In this document: piece by piece, positions 9,668 to 16,857 of the stretch
Layout: each line of letters begins with the position of its first letter
How positions within the stretch are numbered: position 1 is the first letter of the stretch
Source: Nannocystis sp.
GTDB lineage: Bacteria; Myxococcota_A; Polyangia; Nannocystales; Nannocystaceae
Direction: 5' to 3'
Assembly (NCBI RefSeq): GCF_016714285.1
Contig: NZ_JADJNN010000003.1
Span: 248,001 to 312,000, forward strand
DNA length: 64,000 nucleotides
Program-made: the position numbers and the translations under genes
Notes under the pieces: model-generated
Seen by the model: only the letters and a program-made list of their open reading frames with translations
Database searches by the model: none
What the model was told of the DNA's origin: nothing

Positions 9668-11185
9668 TCAGCCCGGGATCACCGGCGGCTCGTCGTCGGG
9701 GATGAGGCAGGAGCTGAGCTCGAAGAGCATGAAGATGAGGACCTTCTCTTGCGGGGAGAGCTGGGGGGTGGTGCAGCCGTTGGGGAAGGCCTTGCCGGGG
9801 GCGTCGCCGGAGGAGACGTGGATGTCGGTGTCGACGACGCGGCCGCATTGCTGCTCCTCTGCGACGCCGATCGGGGCGTTGAAGGTGAAGTACTGGACCG
9901 AGGTCGGGTTCTCGCCGTAGATCCAGCGGGTCGAGACCATGTCGTTGATCGCGGCGATGGTGTTCTGACCGGCCTTGATCGCGATCTCGCCGAAGACGAT
10001 CGAGCCGCCGACGTTGACCAGCCAGTCGGCGAGGGCCATGCCCTTGGGGAAGTCGGTCTGGAGCTTGGCGGTGAAGGGGTCCTTGAGGTCGGCTTGGTGG
10101 TCGAAGGTGGCGGCGGTGGGGAAGGGGGCGGCGCCCTTCTCGATCCAGATGTTGTGCCAGTGCGAGAGGAACAGGCGGCCGCCGATGCCGGCGTAGTCGA
10201 CGATGTTCTGGCGGGCCATGGCCGACTTGTTGCCCTCGTCGGTGCCGCCCTCGCAGGCCATGATGACCATGTCGTAGTTCTTGAGCTTGAAGGGGTCGTC
10301 CCACAGGGTCTTGCCGCCGGGGAACACGGCGCCGCCGTTGAGGTTCGCGGTGTACTTGTTGCCGCCGTCCTTGCCGGCGAACATGTTGATCCGCCCGGGG
10401 CCGTTCTCGGGGGTGAACTCGCTGTCCTCGATGCCGACCTTGCGCAGCAGGCACTCGAGCGCATCGGCGCCGCCGGTGACCATGGCGATGCGGGGGATGT
10501 GGCCCTCGACCTGGTTCTTCGGCAGGCGCGAGAGGGTGGGGTCGACGAGGTTCTCGGCGCAGGCGGTGACGTTGGGGATCACGACCTCGCGGCGCCACTT
10601 GCCGATCGTGACGACCAGCGGGATGTTGGCGCCGGCGGGGACGTTCTCGAGGACGAACTCACCCTTGGTGTCGCTGAGGGCGGCGGTGATCGGCTGGCCC
10701 GAGAGGCCGGTCTTACAGGTGTCGCAGGTGACGCTGTCGGGGATCGGGTCGAGCGGGGCGTTGGGGACGTAGACGACGACGTTGTAGAGCGGCAAGGTGC
10801 CCTCGGGCGCGTACACGGTGCCCTTGAGGGTGGTGCTGCCGTTGGGACAGACGGGGACCTGACACTCGAGGTTGACGCAGGGACCGCCGGTGGTCGCGTC
10901 GCCGCCGCTGCTGCCGGTGTCGGCGCTGGTGATGGTGGGGTCGGTGATGGTGGGGTCGGTGGTGGTGCCGCTGGCGGGGTTGGTGGTCGCGGCGTCGGTG
11001 CCGCCGGTCGGGGCGTCAGTGGTTTCGGTCGGCTGCACGCCGGTGCTGGCGGCGCTCGGGTCGGAGATCGTGATCGGGACGGTGGCGGCGGTGGGGTCGC
11101 TGTCGCTGGCCCGCCCGCTGTCGCCGCAGGCGGGCAGGGTGGCGAGCGCGCTGAGCAGCAGGGCGGGACGGCGGAGGGCGAGCAT
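9668..11185 (-). CDS. Lipoprotein with carboxypeptidase-regulatory-like domain
   Basis: 505 residues. A signal peptide ends in a lipobox-like LPAC (Cys20), followed by a Thr/Ser/Asp-rich linker with a duplicated DPTIT block. From ~105 there is a cysteine-containing module and a beta-sandwich resembling carboxypeptidase regulatory-like (CarboxypepD_reg) domains (KGTVYAPEG ... LSDTKGEFVLENVPAG). The remaining ~320 residues look like a globular domain with Rossmann-like strands (YDMVIMACEG, GGRLFLSHWHNIW). Similar large lipoproteins are frequent in myxobacteria, but I do not know a demonstrated function. A TACCCT box lies 6 bases before the ATG. Confidence 0.82.
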   Translation of the reverse strand: MLALRRPALLLSALATLPACGDSGRASDSDPTAATVPITISDPSAASTGVQPTETTDAPTGGTDAATTNPASGTTTDPTITDPTITSADTGSSGGDATTGGPCVNLECQVPVCPNGSTTLKGTVYAPEGTLPLYNVVVYVPNAPLDPIPDSVTCDTCKTGLSGQPITAALSDTKGEFVLENVPAGANIPLVVTIGKWRREVVIPNVTACAENLVDPTLSRLPKNQVEGHIPRIAMVTGGADALECLLRKVGIEDSEFTPENGPGRINMFAGKDGGNKYTANLNGGAVFPGGKTLWDDPFKLKNYDMVIMACEGGTDEGNKSAMARQNIVDYAGIGGRLFLSHWHNIWIEKGAAPFPTAATFDHQADLKDPFTAKLQTDFPKGMALADWLVNVGGSIVFGEIAIKAGQNTIAAINDMVSTRWIYGENPTSVQYFTFNAPIGVAEEQQCGRVVDTDIHVSSGDAPGKAFPNGCTTPQLSPQEKVLIFMLFELSSCLIPDDEPPVIPG

Positions 11186-11191
11186 GTCGGG

Positions 11192-11197
11192 AGGGTA
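11192..11197 (-). promoter_or_regulatory. Candidate -10 box (TACCCT), leaderless start
   Basis: TACCCT on the minus strand lies 6 bases before the ATG at 11185; no -35 is evident. Confidence 0.35.
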
Positions 11198-11253
11198 GCC
11201 GCGGGCGCGGGCGCGGGGGAAGGGCCGCGCGAACTCTGGTAGGCTGCGACGCG

Positions 11254-11811
11254 ATGCGGGGGGATGTCCTGGTGCCGCGGAGCCTCGTCGTGCTGACGCT
11301 GTGCTGCACGTTGATCGGCTGCACGCTGATGGGCTGCGCCAGGCGGACGCCGCCGGGGGTGGTGCTGCCGGGGAGGGTAGAGACCGCGGCAGATCGGTCG
11401 CTGGGTCGCGACCGCGGTGACATCGAGATCGCTCTCGGGGCGGTGACGACGGCGGTGGCGGCGACGCTGGTGGTGCTCGGGGCGGTGGCGGCTCACAAGG
11501 CGGCGTATGTCCGCAGCTACTGCTCGGCGAACAATTGGCCGCCCACCGAGCTGCCGAACCCGGAGCGCGAGGAGACCTGCACCGACCCGCTGGGGATGGA
11601 CCCGTTCGCGACGGCGACGGCGTCGAGCGCCCTGAGCTTCGCGCTGGCGGTGCCGATCGCGGCGGCCGGCGGGGTGCTGCTGCGCAAGGGGGTCAAGATG
11701 CGGCGCGCGTACATGCAGCAGCAGGCGATCGAGAAGCATCAGCTGTCGGTTCGGCCGTGGCTCGGCGGGGTGCGGGCGGGCGCGGGGCTGTCGCTGTCAA
11801 TTCGCTTCTGA
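11254..11811 (+). CDS. Small lipoprotein with two membrane-spanning segments, unknown
   Basis: 185 residues. The signal segment contains two possible lipidation cysteines (LIGC and LMGC, residues 23 and 29). Two hydrophobic helices follow (about 60-80 and 123-143), separated by a ~40-residue loop with two cysteines, then a charged stretch and a beta-like C-terminus. No family recognised. A TAGGCT hexamer at 11240-11245 is a possible -10 box 8 bases before the ATG. The last 15 bases overlap the 3' end of the convergent gene, each strand using the shared segment for its own stop. Confidence 0.72.
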   Translation: MRGDVLVPRSLVVLTLCCTLIGCTLMGCARRTPPGVVLPGRVETAADRSLGRDRGDIEIALGAVTTAVAATLVVLGAVAAHKAAYVRSYCSANNWPPTELPNPEREETCTDPLGMDPFATATASSALSFALAVPIAAAGGVLLRKGVKMRRAYMQQQAIEKHQLSVRPWLGGVRAGAGLSLSIRF

Positions 11812-12840
11812 TTGGGCTTGGGCTTCTGAGAGCGGGGCGGCGCCGCAGTCGGGGTCTGGCTGCGGGGTGCTGCCGGCGCGGAGGGCCTGCTCGCAGGCGC
11901 GGCGGCGCAGGTACCAGTGGTCGTCGCCGAACACGAGGGCGTCTCGTTGCAGGCGCAAGGAGCGGGAGATCAGGCAGCCGCCGGCGCGGGTGAGCTCGCC
12001 GGGGGGTTTGCGCTGGCGGCGAAATTCGTGGGGGCCGAGCAGGGTGAGGCTGTCGCCGGCGATCGCGTAGCCGTAGGCGAGGCTGCGGGGCTCGTCGCGC
12101 TCGGCGTGACTGAGCGTGCCGCGGAGCGGGTCGGCGGGCTCGTGCTGCCAGGGCTCGCAGACGCTGCGATCGCCGCGGCGGCGCAGCAGCCACAGGCGGC
12201 GTGTGCGGGCCAGGCGGGCGGCGGCGGGGCCGGGCGGGCCGGGGTCGTCGGGCTGCGTGCGGGTGGCCGGGTCGGCCAGGGCGGAGGCGCAGCCGATCGG
12301 GCGCAGCTCGCCGATCGATCGCAGGGCGCCGTCGGGGTCGGCGGCGGCGCAGCGCTCGGGGTCGATGAACCAGCGCTCGCGGCCGATGAGCAGCAGGCGG
12401 CGGGCGTCGCTCGAGTCGTCTGGCGCGAAGGACATGCCCGAAAAGACACATGGCAGGGCGAGCGAGGCGACCCCGACGGCGCCCGGGGCGGGCGGGAGCT
12501 CGCGCTCGCGGACGGGAGCGGCGAGCTGGAGCTGGTCGTCGATGAGTCGGTACGCGAAGCGAAAGTGCAGCGGGCCGTCGCGGTGGCCGAGCTGGCCGCG
12601 GGTGGGGTCGCCCGGGTCGGGCTCGATCTGCCAGGGCTCGCAGCGCGGGCCGTCCGGGCCGGGCAGGCGCCAGTAGAGGGTGCCGGCGGCGGTGACGACG
12701 GCGTGCAGGGCGGTGCGGGTGGCGAGGTCCTGCGCGTCGGGCTGGACCGCGACCTCGGGGTGGTCGTGGGCGAGCTGCGCGGGTCGGCCGGGGCCGCGTG
12801 CGCAGCCGAGGAGCACGACGAGGGCCCACGCGCGGCGCAT
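11797..12840 (-). CDS. Lipoprotein of unknown function with duplicated internal domain
   Basis: 347 residues starting at ATG 12840, chosen because it opens a short lipoprotein signal (MRRAWALVVLLGC). The frame stays open upstream but reads as GC-rich nonsense. The mature part contains two related halves: residues ~40-150 (CEPWQIEPDPGDPTRGQLGH ... RERWFIDPERC) and ~215-335 (CEPWQHEPADPLRGTLSH ... DHWYLRRRAC). This suggests an internal duplication with conserved Cys and Trp residues. A TACCGT hexamer lies 9 bases before the ATG. The family is not recognised. Overlaps the convergent gene by 15 bases. Confidence 0.75.
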   Translation of the reverse strand: MRRAWALVVLLGCARGPGRPAQLAHDHPEVAVQPDAQDLATRTALHAVVTAAGTLYWRLPGPDGPRCEPWQIEPDPGDPTRGQLGHRDGPLHFRFAYRLIDDQLQLAAPVRERELPPAPGAVGVASLALPCVFSGMSFAPDDSSDARRLLLIGRERWFIDPERCAAADPDGALRSIGELRPIGCASALADPATRTQPDDPGPPGPAAARLARTRRLWLLRRRGDRSVCEPWQHEPADPLRGTLSHAERDEPRSLAYGYAIAGDSLTLLGPHEFRRQRKPPGELTRAGGCLISRSLRLQRDALVFGDDHWYLRRRACEQALRAGSTPQPDPDCGAAPLSEAQAQSEAN

Positions 12841-12979
12841 GCGGGCGGGACGGTAGCGCGGGGCGACGAGCTTGCCCAGCGGGACACGAGGCTCAGGAGA
12901 GCGGGCGCGGAGCTGCCGGGGGGGGGAAACGGGGGGACCGGGGGGGCGAGTTGGGCCCGGCGCGGCGCGGCGGGTGGGC

Positions 12980-13717
12980 TCAGTCGAGGTAGGCGCGGGC
13001 GGCCTCGTCGGCGACGGCCATGCGGGCGGCGAGGGCGAGGAAGAGCTGGCGACCGAGCGAGCCGTGGCCGCCGGTGCGGATGTGGCTGGCGAGCTCGCGG
13101 AGGACCTCGTCGCGGCGCTCCGCGCTGAGCCAGAGCAGGGCGTTGCCGAGCTCCTCGACGGTCGGTGACTCGTCCATGAGGCGGTGCAGCCGCTGACGGC
13201 GGGCGTCGCTGAGGGGCATGCGGGCGAGCAGCTGCAGGAACTGTTCGCGGTCGGCGGGGGGCAGCTGCTTGCTGGGCTCGGGGGCAGCGGCGCCGCGACG
13301 GTGGAGCAGGAGGGCGGCGAAGCTGGCGATGTGCCCGGCGGTCTCGATCGCCTCGCTGGTCCACAGCTTGCGCCACGTGACGACGTGGCCGCGCTCGATG
13401 CCGAGGCGCTGGCCGATCTGCTCGAGCACGCGGGCTTCATCGGTGCTGCCCTCGCCGTCGACGAGGGCGATCGACCAGGCGCGACGGAGGATCTGCTCGT
13501 GGGTGTCGGCGGGCGGCGGGGCGAGCCGGGCGACGTGGGTGAGCAGCCGCTCGCGGTCGCTGACGAGGTCGATCCACTCGTCCTGCTCGTCGGGCGGGAG
13601 GGCCTCGTGGACCATGTCGAGGACGCGACTGGCCTCGCCACCCTTGAGCACGCCGTCGGCGAGGGCGACGAGGCCACAAGCGACCAGAGTCCATTCGAGT
13701 TCAAGCTTCAGTGCCAC
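12980..13717 (-). CDS. TerB-like helical protein
   Basis: 245 residues, GTG start, all-helical and soluble. Residues ~10-110 resemble the TerB fold of tellurite-resistance and stress proteins: an acidic first helix with VALADGVLKGGEASRV, then SIALVDGEGSTDEARVLEQIGQRLG, which carries the acidic turn typical of TerB. In that family the domain is a metal-dependent module tied to membrane stress or phage-defence complexes; here no other ter genes are near. The C-terminal part repeats a similar helical pattern. The precise role is unknown. A TAGCCT box lies 6 bases before the GTG. Confidence 0.72.
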   Translation of the reverse strand: MALKLELEWTLVACGLVALADGVLKGGEASRVLDMVHEALPPDEQDEWIDLVSDRERLLTHVARLAPPPADTHEQILRRAWSIALVDGEGSTDEARVLEQIGQRLGIERGHVVTWRKLWTSEAIETAGHIASFAALLLHRRGAAAPEPSKQLPPADREQFLQLLARMPLSDARRQRLHRLMDESPTVEELGNALLWLSAERRDEVLRELASHIRTGGHGSLGRQLFLALAARMAVADEAARAYLD

Positions 13718-13723
13718 CCGGCG

Positions 13724-13729
13724 AGGCTA
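13724..13729 (-). promoter_or_regulatory. Candidate -10 box (TAGCCT), leaderless start of the TerB-like gene
   Basis: TAGCCT on the minus strand lies 6 bases before the GTG at 13717. It is the same hexamer as before the S9 peptidase gene. Confidence 0.4.
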
Positions 13730-13837
13730 GCGGGTTTCACCGCAGCTGGGCAATCAGTGCAGATGCGAAGAGATCGCGCGCAGGGGTGCCCCTTGTGCGC
13801 GGTGTCGAACAGGGGTTACAAGGGAAGTGTGCGGGGC

Positions 13838-14728
13838 ATGAGGGAGCGAATCGAACGGGAGATCGACCGCGACGCGCGCGTGATCACCAGCGGCTTCGTG
13901 CATGAGGTCATCGCGGCCGCGCTCGCGTACCTGCAGCAGACCAGCCTCGCGGCGCGCTGTCCCGATCCGGTCGCGCTCTTCGACGAGCTCGACGCGATCA
14001 CAGGCAAGTTTCGCAGCTTCCACCGTCGCCTCAACGACAGCCGCATCAACCGCCGCGGCGACCGCGGCGAGCGCGAGGGCGCCGAGCTGCTGCCGCCCGC
14101 CGTCCGACCCTTCGCCCACCACGGCAAGTACCTCGGCGCCTTCCCCACCTTCGAGGCCTTCGCCCACGCCTGCCTCGACCCCGGACGACCCGAAGAGTGG
14201 GCCGGCTACGTCGACCTCACCCAGGCCGGGCTCGATCTCCACATCAGCGGCCGCTTCTGGACCGTCGACGCCGACGGACTCACGCACGCTTTCGCGGTCG
14301 ATCGCTATGGCGGTCCGGGTGGTCCGGGTGGACGGGCCGGGGCTCGCCGGGCGCGGCCGCTGTGGTCGCGTTCATCGCGGTCGCGAGACAACGACTGGCT
14401 CGAGCTCGTGGCCAGCGGTGAGGCGCCGCCGCTGCCGAGTCGCGCCCCCGAGCGAGCGCTGGCCCTGCTGCGAGCGTCCGGCTGCGACGCGGCGACGATC
14501 GACGAGATGATGCCGCGCTACGCCGGCCGCTATGTGCAGGCCGGCCATCACGCGTGGTACCACCTGCGCCGCGCGGGCGTGCCGGGCTGGCTGCTGCGTC
14601 GGGTCGAGCTCGAGCTGGTGGCCGGCGACTGGTCGCGTATCGGCGCGCTGGCGTGGGTCGACGACCCCGAGGGCGGCGTCCACGTGTTTGCGATCACCGA
14701 CCCGCTAGCCAGCGCTCGTCGGCGCTGA
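13838..14728 (+). CDS. Hypothetical soluble protein
   Basis: 296 residues from ATG 13838 (a GTG three codons upstream is possible). No signal peptide and no recognised family. The N-terminal helix is charged (RERIEREIDRDAR), and the middle has aromatic-rich stretches such as GYVDLTQAGLDLHISGRFWTVD. A Gly/Pro/Arg/Ser-rich patch at ~153-180 breaks the chain in two. Codon choice changes around base 14290: the first half favours C-ending codons, the second half G-ending ones, as if two segments of different history were joined. Its last 24 bases overlap the convergent antiporter gene. Confidence 0.65.
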   Translation: MRERIEREIDRDARVITSGFVHEVIAAALAYLQQTSLAARCPDPVALFDELDAITGKFRSFHRRLNDSRINRRGDRGEREGAELLPPAVRPFAHHGKYLGAFPTFEAFAHACLDPGRPEEWAGYVDLTQAGLDLHISGRFWTVDADGLTHAFAVDRYGGPGGPGGRAGARRARPLWSRSSRSRDNDWLELVASGEAPPLPSRAPERALALLRASGCDAATIDEMMPRYAGRYVQAGHHAWYHLRRAGVPGWLLRRVELELVAGDWSRIGALAWVDDPEGGVHVFAITDPLASARRR

Positions 14729-15811
14729 GGGCCCGCCGCGTTTGCGGCCGTGGAAGTCGCGGAGCAGCAGGACCAGCACGGTGATCGCGGTCAGCGGGAG
14801 CACGACGTAGCGCATCGCCAGGCCGTAGGTCGCGACGGCGTCGTGCTGCTGGGCCGCGAGCACGAGGTACACGGTGTAGGCGACGTAGTAGGCGACGAAG
14901 ACGGCGCCCTCCCAGCGCGAGACGACGCCGCCGGTGATGAAGAGCGGCAGGCAGGCGAGGGCGACGGCGGTCATCACCGGGATGTCGAAGGCGAGGGCGG
15001 CCGGGGCCACGCCGACGCCGCTGGGGGCGATGACGGAGGAGATGCCGAGGACGCAGAGGATGTTGAAGATGTTGCTGCCGACGACGTTGCCGACGGCGAT
15101 GTCGCGCTCGCCGCGGTAGGCGGCGAGCACCGAGGTGGCGAGCTCGGGCAGCGAGGTGCCGGCGGCGACGATCGTCAGGCTGATGATGAGCTTGCTGAGG
15201 CCGAGGGTCTCGGCGAGGGCGATCGCGCCGTTGACGAGCCAGTGCGAGCCGAGGACGAGCATCGCCACGCCGGCGAGGATCATGGCGATCTGGACCGGGA
15301 TGCGGTCCTTCAGGCCGAAGGCGACGGGGGTCTCTGTGCCGGCCGCGGCGATCGTGCTCTCCTGGCGGGCCATGCGGATGAGGATCGTGGTGTAGAGGAC
15401 GATGCCGAGCGCGAGGATCGCCCCGTCGATGCGGCTGATCACGCCGTCGAGGGCCATCAGCCAGCACAGGCCGGTGGCGGCGATCATGATCGGGACGTCG
15501 AGGCGGACCAGCTGGCGCTGGACGATCAGCGGGGCGACCAGCGCGGACAGGCCGAGGATCAGGAGGATGTTGAAGATGTTGCTGCCGACCACGTTGCCGA
15601 GGGCGAGGTCGGTCTGGCCGGTCAGCGCGCCGGTCACCGAGACGGCGAGCTCGGGGGCGGAGGTGCCGAAGGCGACGACGGTGAGGCCGATGACCAGCGA
15701 GGAGATGCCGAGGCGCCCGGCGATCCGCGAGGCGCCCGCGACCAGGGCGTCGGCGCCGACCACGAGCAGCACCAGGCCGACGATGAAGAAGACGAGGGTG
15801 AGCGCGGACAT
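14705..15811 (-). CDS. Sodium/calcium exchanger family antiporter (YrbG-like)
   Basis: 368 residues with about ten membrane spans. The two inverted alpha-repeats that define the CaCA superfamily are clear: GTSAPELAVSV followed by GNVVGSNIFNILL near residues 49-85, and GTSLPELATSV followed by GNVVGSNIFNIL near 215-255. The Glu in each (S/L)PEL motif coordinates the cation. The known role is Ca2+ (or other divalent) efflux against Na+ or H+. A TACAAT box at 15822-15827 lies 10 bases before the ATG. The 3' end overlaps the convergent hypothetical gene by 24 bases, which encode part of its charged C-terminal tail. Confidence 0.94.
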   Translation of the reverse strand: MSALTLVFFIVGLVLLVVGADALVAGASRIAGRLGISSLVIGLTVVAFGTSAPELAVSVTGALTGQTDLALGNVVGSNIFNILLILGLSALVAPLIVQRQLVRLDVPIMIAATGLCWLMALDGVISRIDGAILALGIVLYTTILIRMARQESTIAAAGTETPVAFGLKDRIPVQIAMILAGVAMLVLGSHWLVNGAIALAETLGLSKLIISLTIVAAGTSLPELATSVLAAYRGERDIAVGNVVGSNIFNILCVLGISSVIAPSGVGVAPAALAFDIPVMTAVALACLPLFITGGVVSRWEGAVFVAYYVAYTVYLVLAAQQHDAVATYGLAMRYVVLPLTAITVLVLLLRDFHGRKRGGPSAPTSAG

Positions 15812-15891
15812 GCCGGCCGCGATTGTACGCCGGGTCGGGCCTGCGGCCGCACGAAGCGGCCGCGCGGGCCCACGCTCAGGCAGGGTGGCCG

Positions 15892-15983
15892 GGGATCACT
15901 TGCCCCTCGCCTTGCCCTTGATCGGCCTCGACGTGCTCCCCGCCAGCACCGCTCGGGATCACTTGCCCTTGGCCTTGCCCTTG
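15892..15983. repeat. Direct repeat duplicating the 3' end and stop of the lipoprotein gene
   Basis: About 29 bases at 15955-15983 (coding the Lys/Gly C-terminus and TGA of the gene ending at 15959) recur at 15892-15920 with few mismatches. The offset is 63 bases, so a read-through ribosome would meet the copied stop in the same frame. Confidence 0.65.
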
Positions 15984-16711
15984 GGCTTGCCCTCGTCCGG
16001 CTTCGCGCCCTCAGCCTCGGCGTCTTCGCCCTCCGCGCCCTCCTCGCCCTCGACCTTGGCGAACTTGCTGGCGATGAGGGTCTCGTCCTTCTCGATCTCG
16101 GTGAAGGCGGCCTCGGCCTCGTCGAGGGCGGCGCGGATGGTCTTGAGGGCCTCGGCGAACTTCTCGTCCTTGCCGAGCTCCGGGCCGAGGGCGCCCTGCA
16201 GCTCCTCGAGCGGGCGGAACGCCTTGTTGAGGATCACCTGGGTGTTGCCGCCCTTGATGCCCTTCTCGGACAGCTTGTCGAGCTGCTTCTGCTGGTCCTT
16301 GGCGCGCTTGCCGAGGGCCTCACCGGTCTTGTCGAAGGCCTTCTGCGGGTCCTTGGCGCTCGCCCACTTGCCGGCCTCCTTCTCGATGTCCGCGAGCAGC
16401 GTGCGGGTGTCGGCGGTGAGCTTGCGGTAGTCCTTGACGCGGGCCTTGATGTACTCGCGGTCGCCCTTCTCGAACATCTTGGCGTTCTCGGCGGCGAGCT
16501 CGGCGTCGACCTCCTCCTTCGTCTTGAAGCCGGCCTCCTTGCGGCGGCGCTGGAGCTCCTCCTCGGAGACCTCGGGGCCCTTCTTGATGTCGGCGACGCC
16601 CTTGGTCGCGGGGCCGATCTGGTCGGCGATCGACTTCTTGTCGCCGCTGTCACAGCCGGTGACGGGTCCGAGGAACAGGCTCAGGGCGACGACTGCGAGG
16701 GTGTGCTTCAT
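15959..16711 (-). CDS. Coiled-coil lipoprotein with Lys/Glu-rich tail
   Basis: 250 residues from ATG 16711, which begins the signal MKHTLAVVALSLFLGPVTGC (Cys20 lipidated); an ATG eight codons upstream is less likely. The mature chain is almost entirely charged helix (AELAAENAKMFEKGDREYIKA and similar), probably a long coiled coil across residues 40-210. It ends in an acidic EGEEGAEGEDAE stretch and a lysine-rich KGKAKGK tail that may bind cell-wall polymers or nucleic acid (inference). A canonical promoter sits 22 bases upstream. No enzyme motif. Confidence 0.8.
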   Translation of the reverse strand: MKHTLAVVALSLFLGPVTGCDSGDKKSIADQIGPATKGVADIKKGPEVSEEELQRRRKEAGFKTKEEVDAELAAENAKMFEKGDREYIKARVKDYRKLTADTRTLLADIEKEAGKWASAKDPQKAFDKTGEALGKRAKDQQKQLDKLSEKGIKGGNTQVILNKAFRPLEELQGALGPELGKDEKFAEALKTIRAALDEAEAAFTEIEKDETLIASKFAKVEGEEGAEGEDAEAEGAKPDEGKPKGKAKGK

Positions 16712-16733
16712 GGTCCAGGTGCTCCAGCGGCGC

Positions 16734-16763
16734 ACTATACGCGCGCGGCGCGGAGGGTGTCAA
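16734..16763 (-). promoter_or_regulatory. Sigma70-type promoter of the coiled-coil lipoprotein
   Basis: On the minus strand TTGACA (16758-16763), an 18-base spacer and TATAGT (16734-16739) precede the ATG at 16711. This is the closest match to the sigma70 consensus seen in the window. Confidence 0.65.
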
Positions 16764-16857
16764 ATCGCCCGCAGCTTCGATGTCGCTGTCTCTTGGGGCA
16801 GGTCGTAGTTCTTTGGCGGGTGCGTCACTGGGTGCGTTGGGGTGCGTTGGGGGTGCG

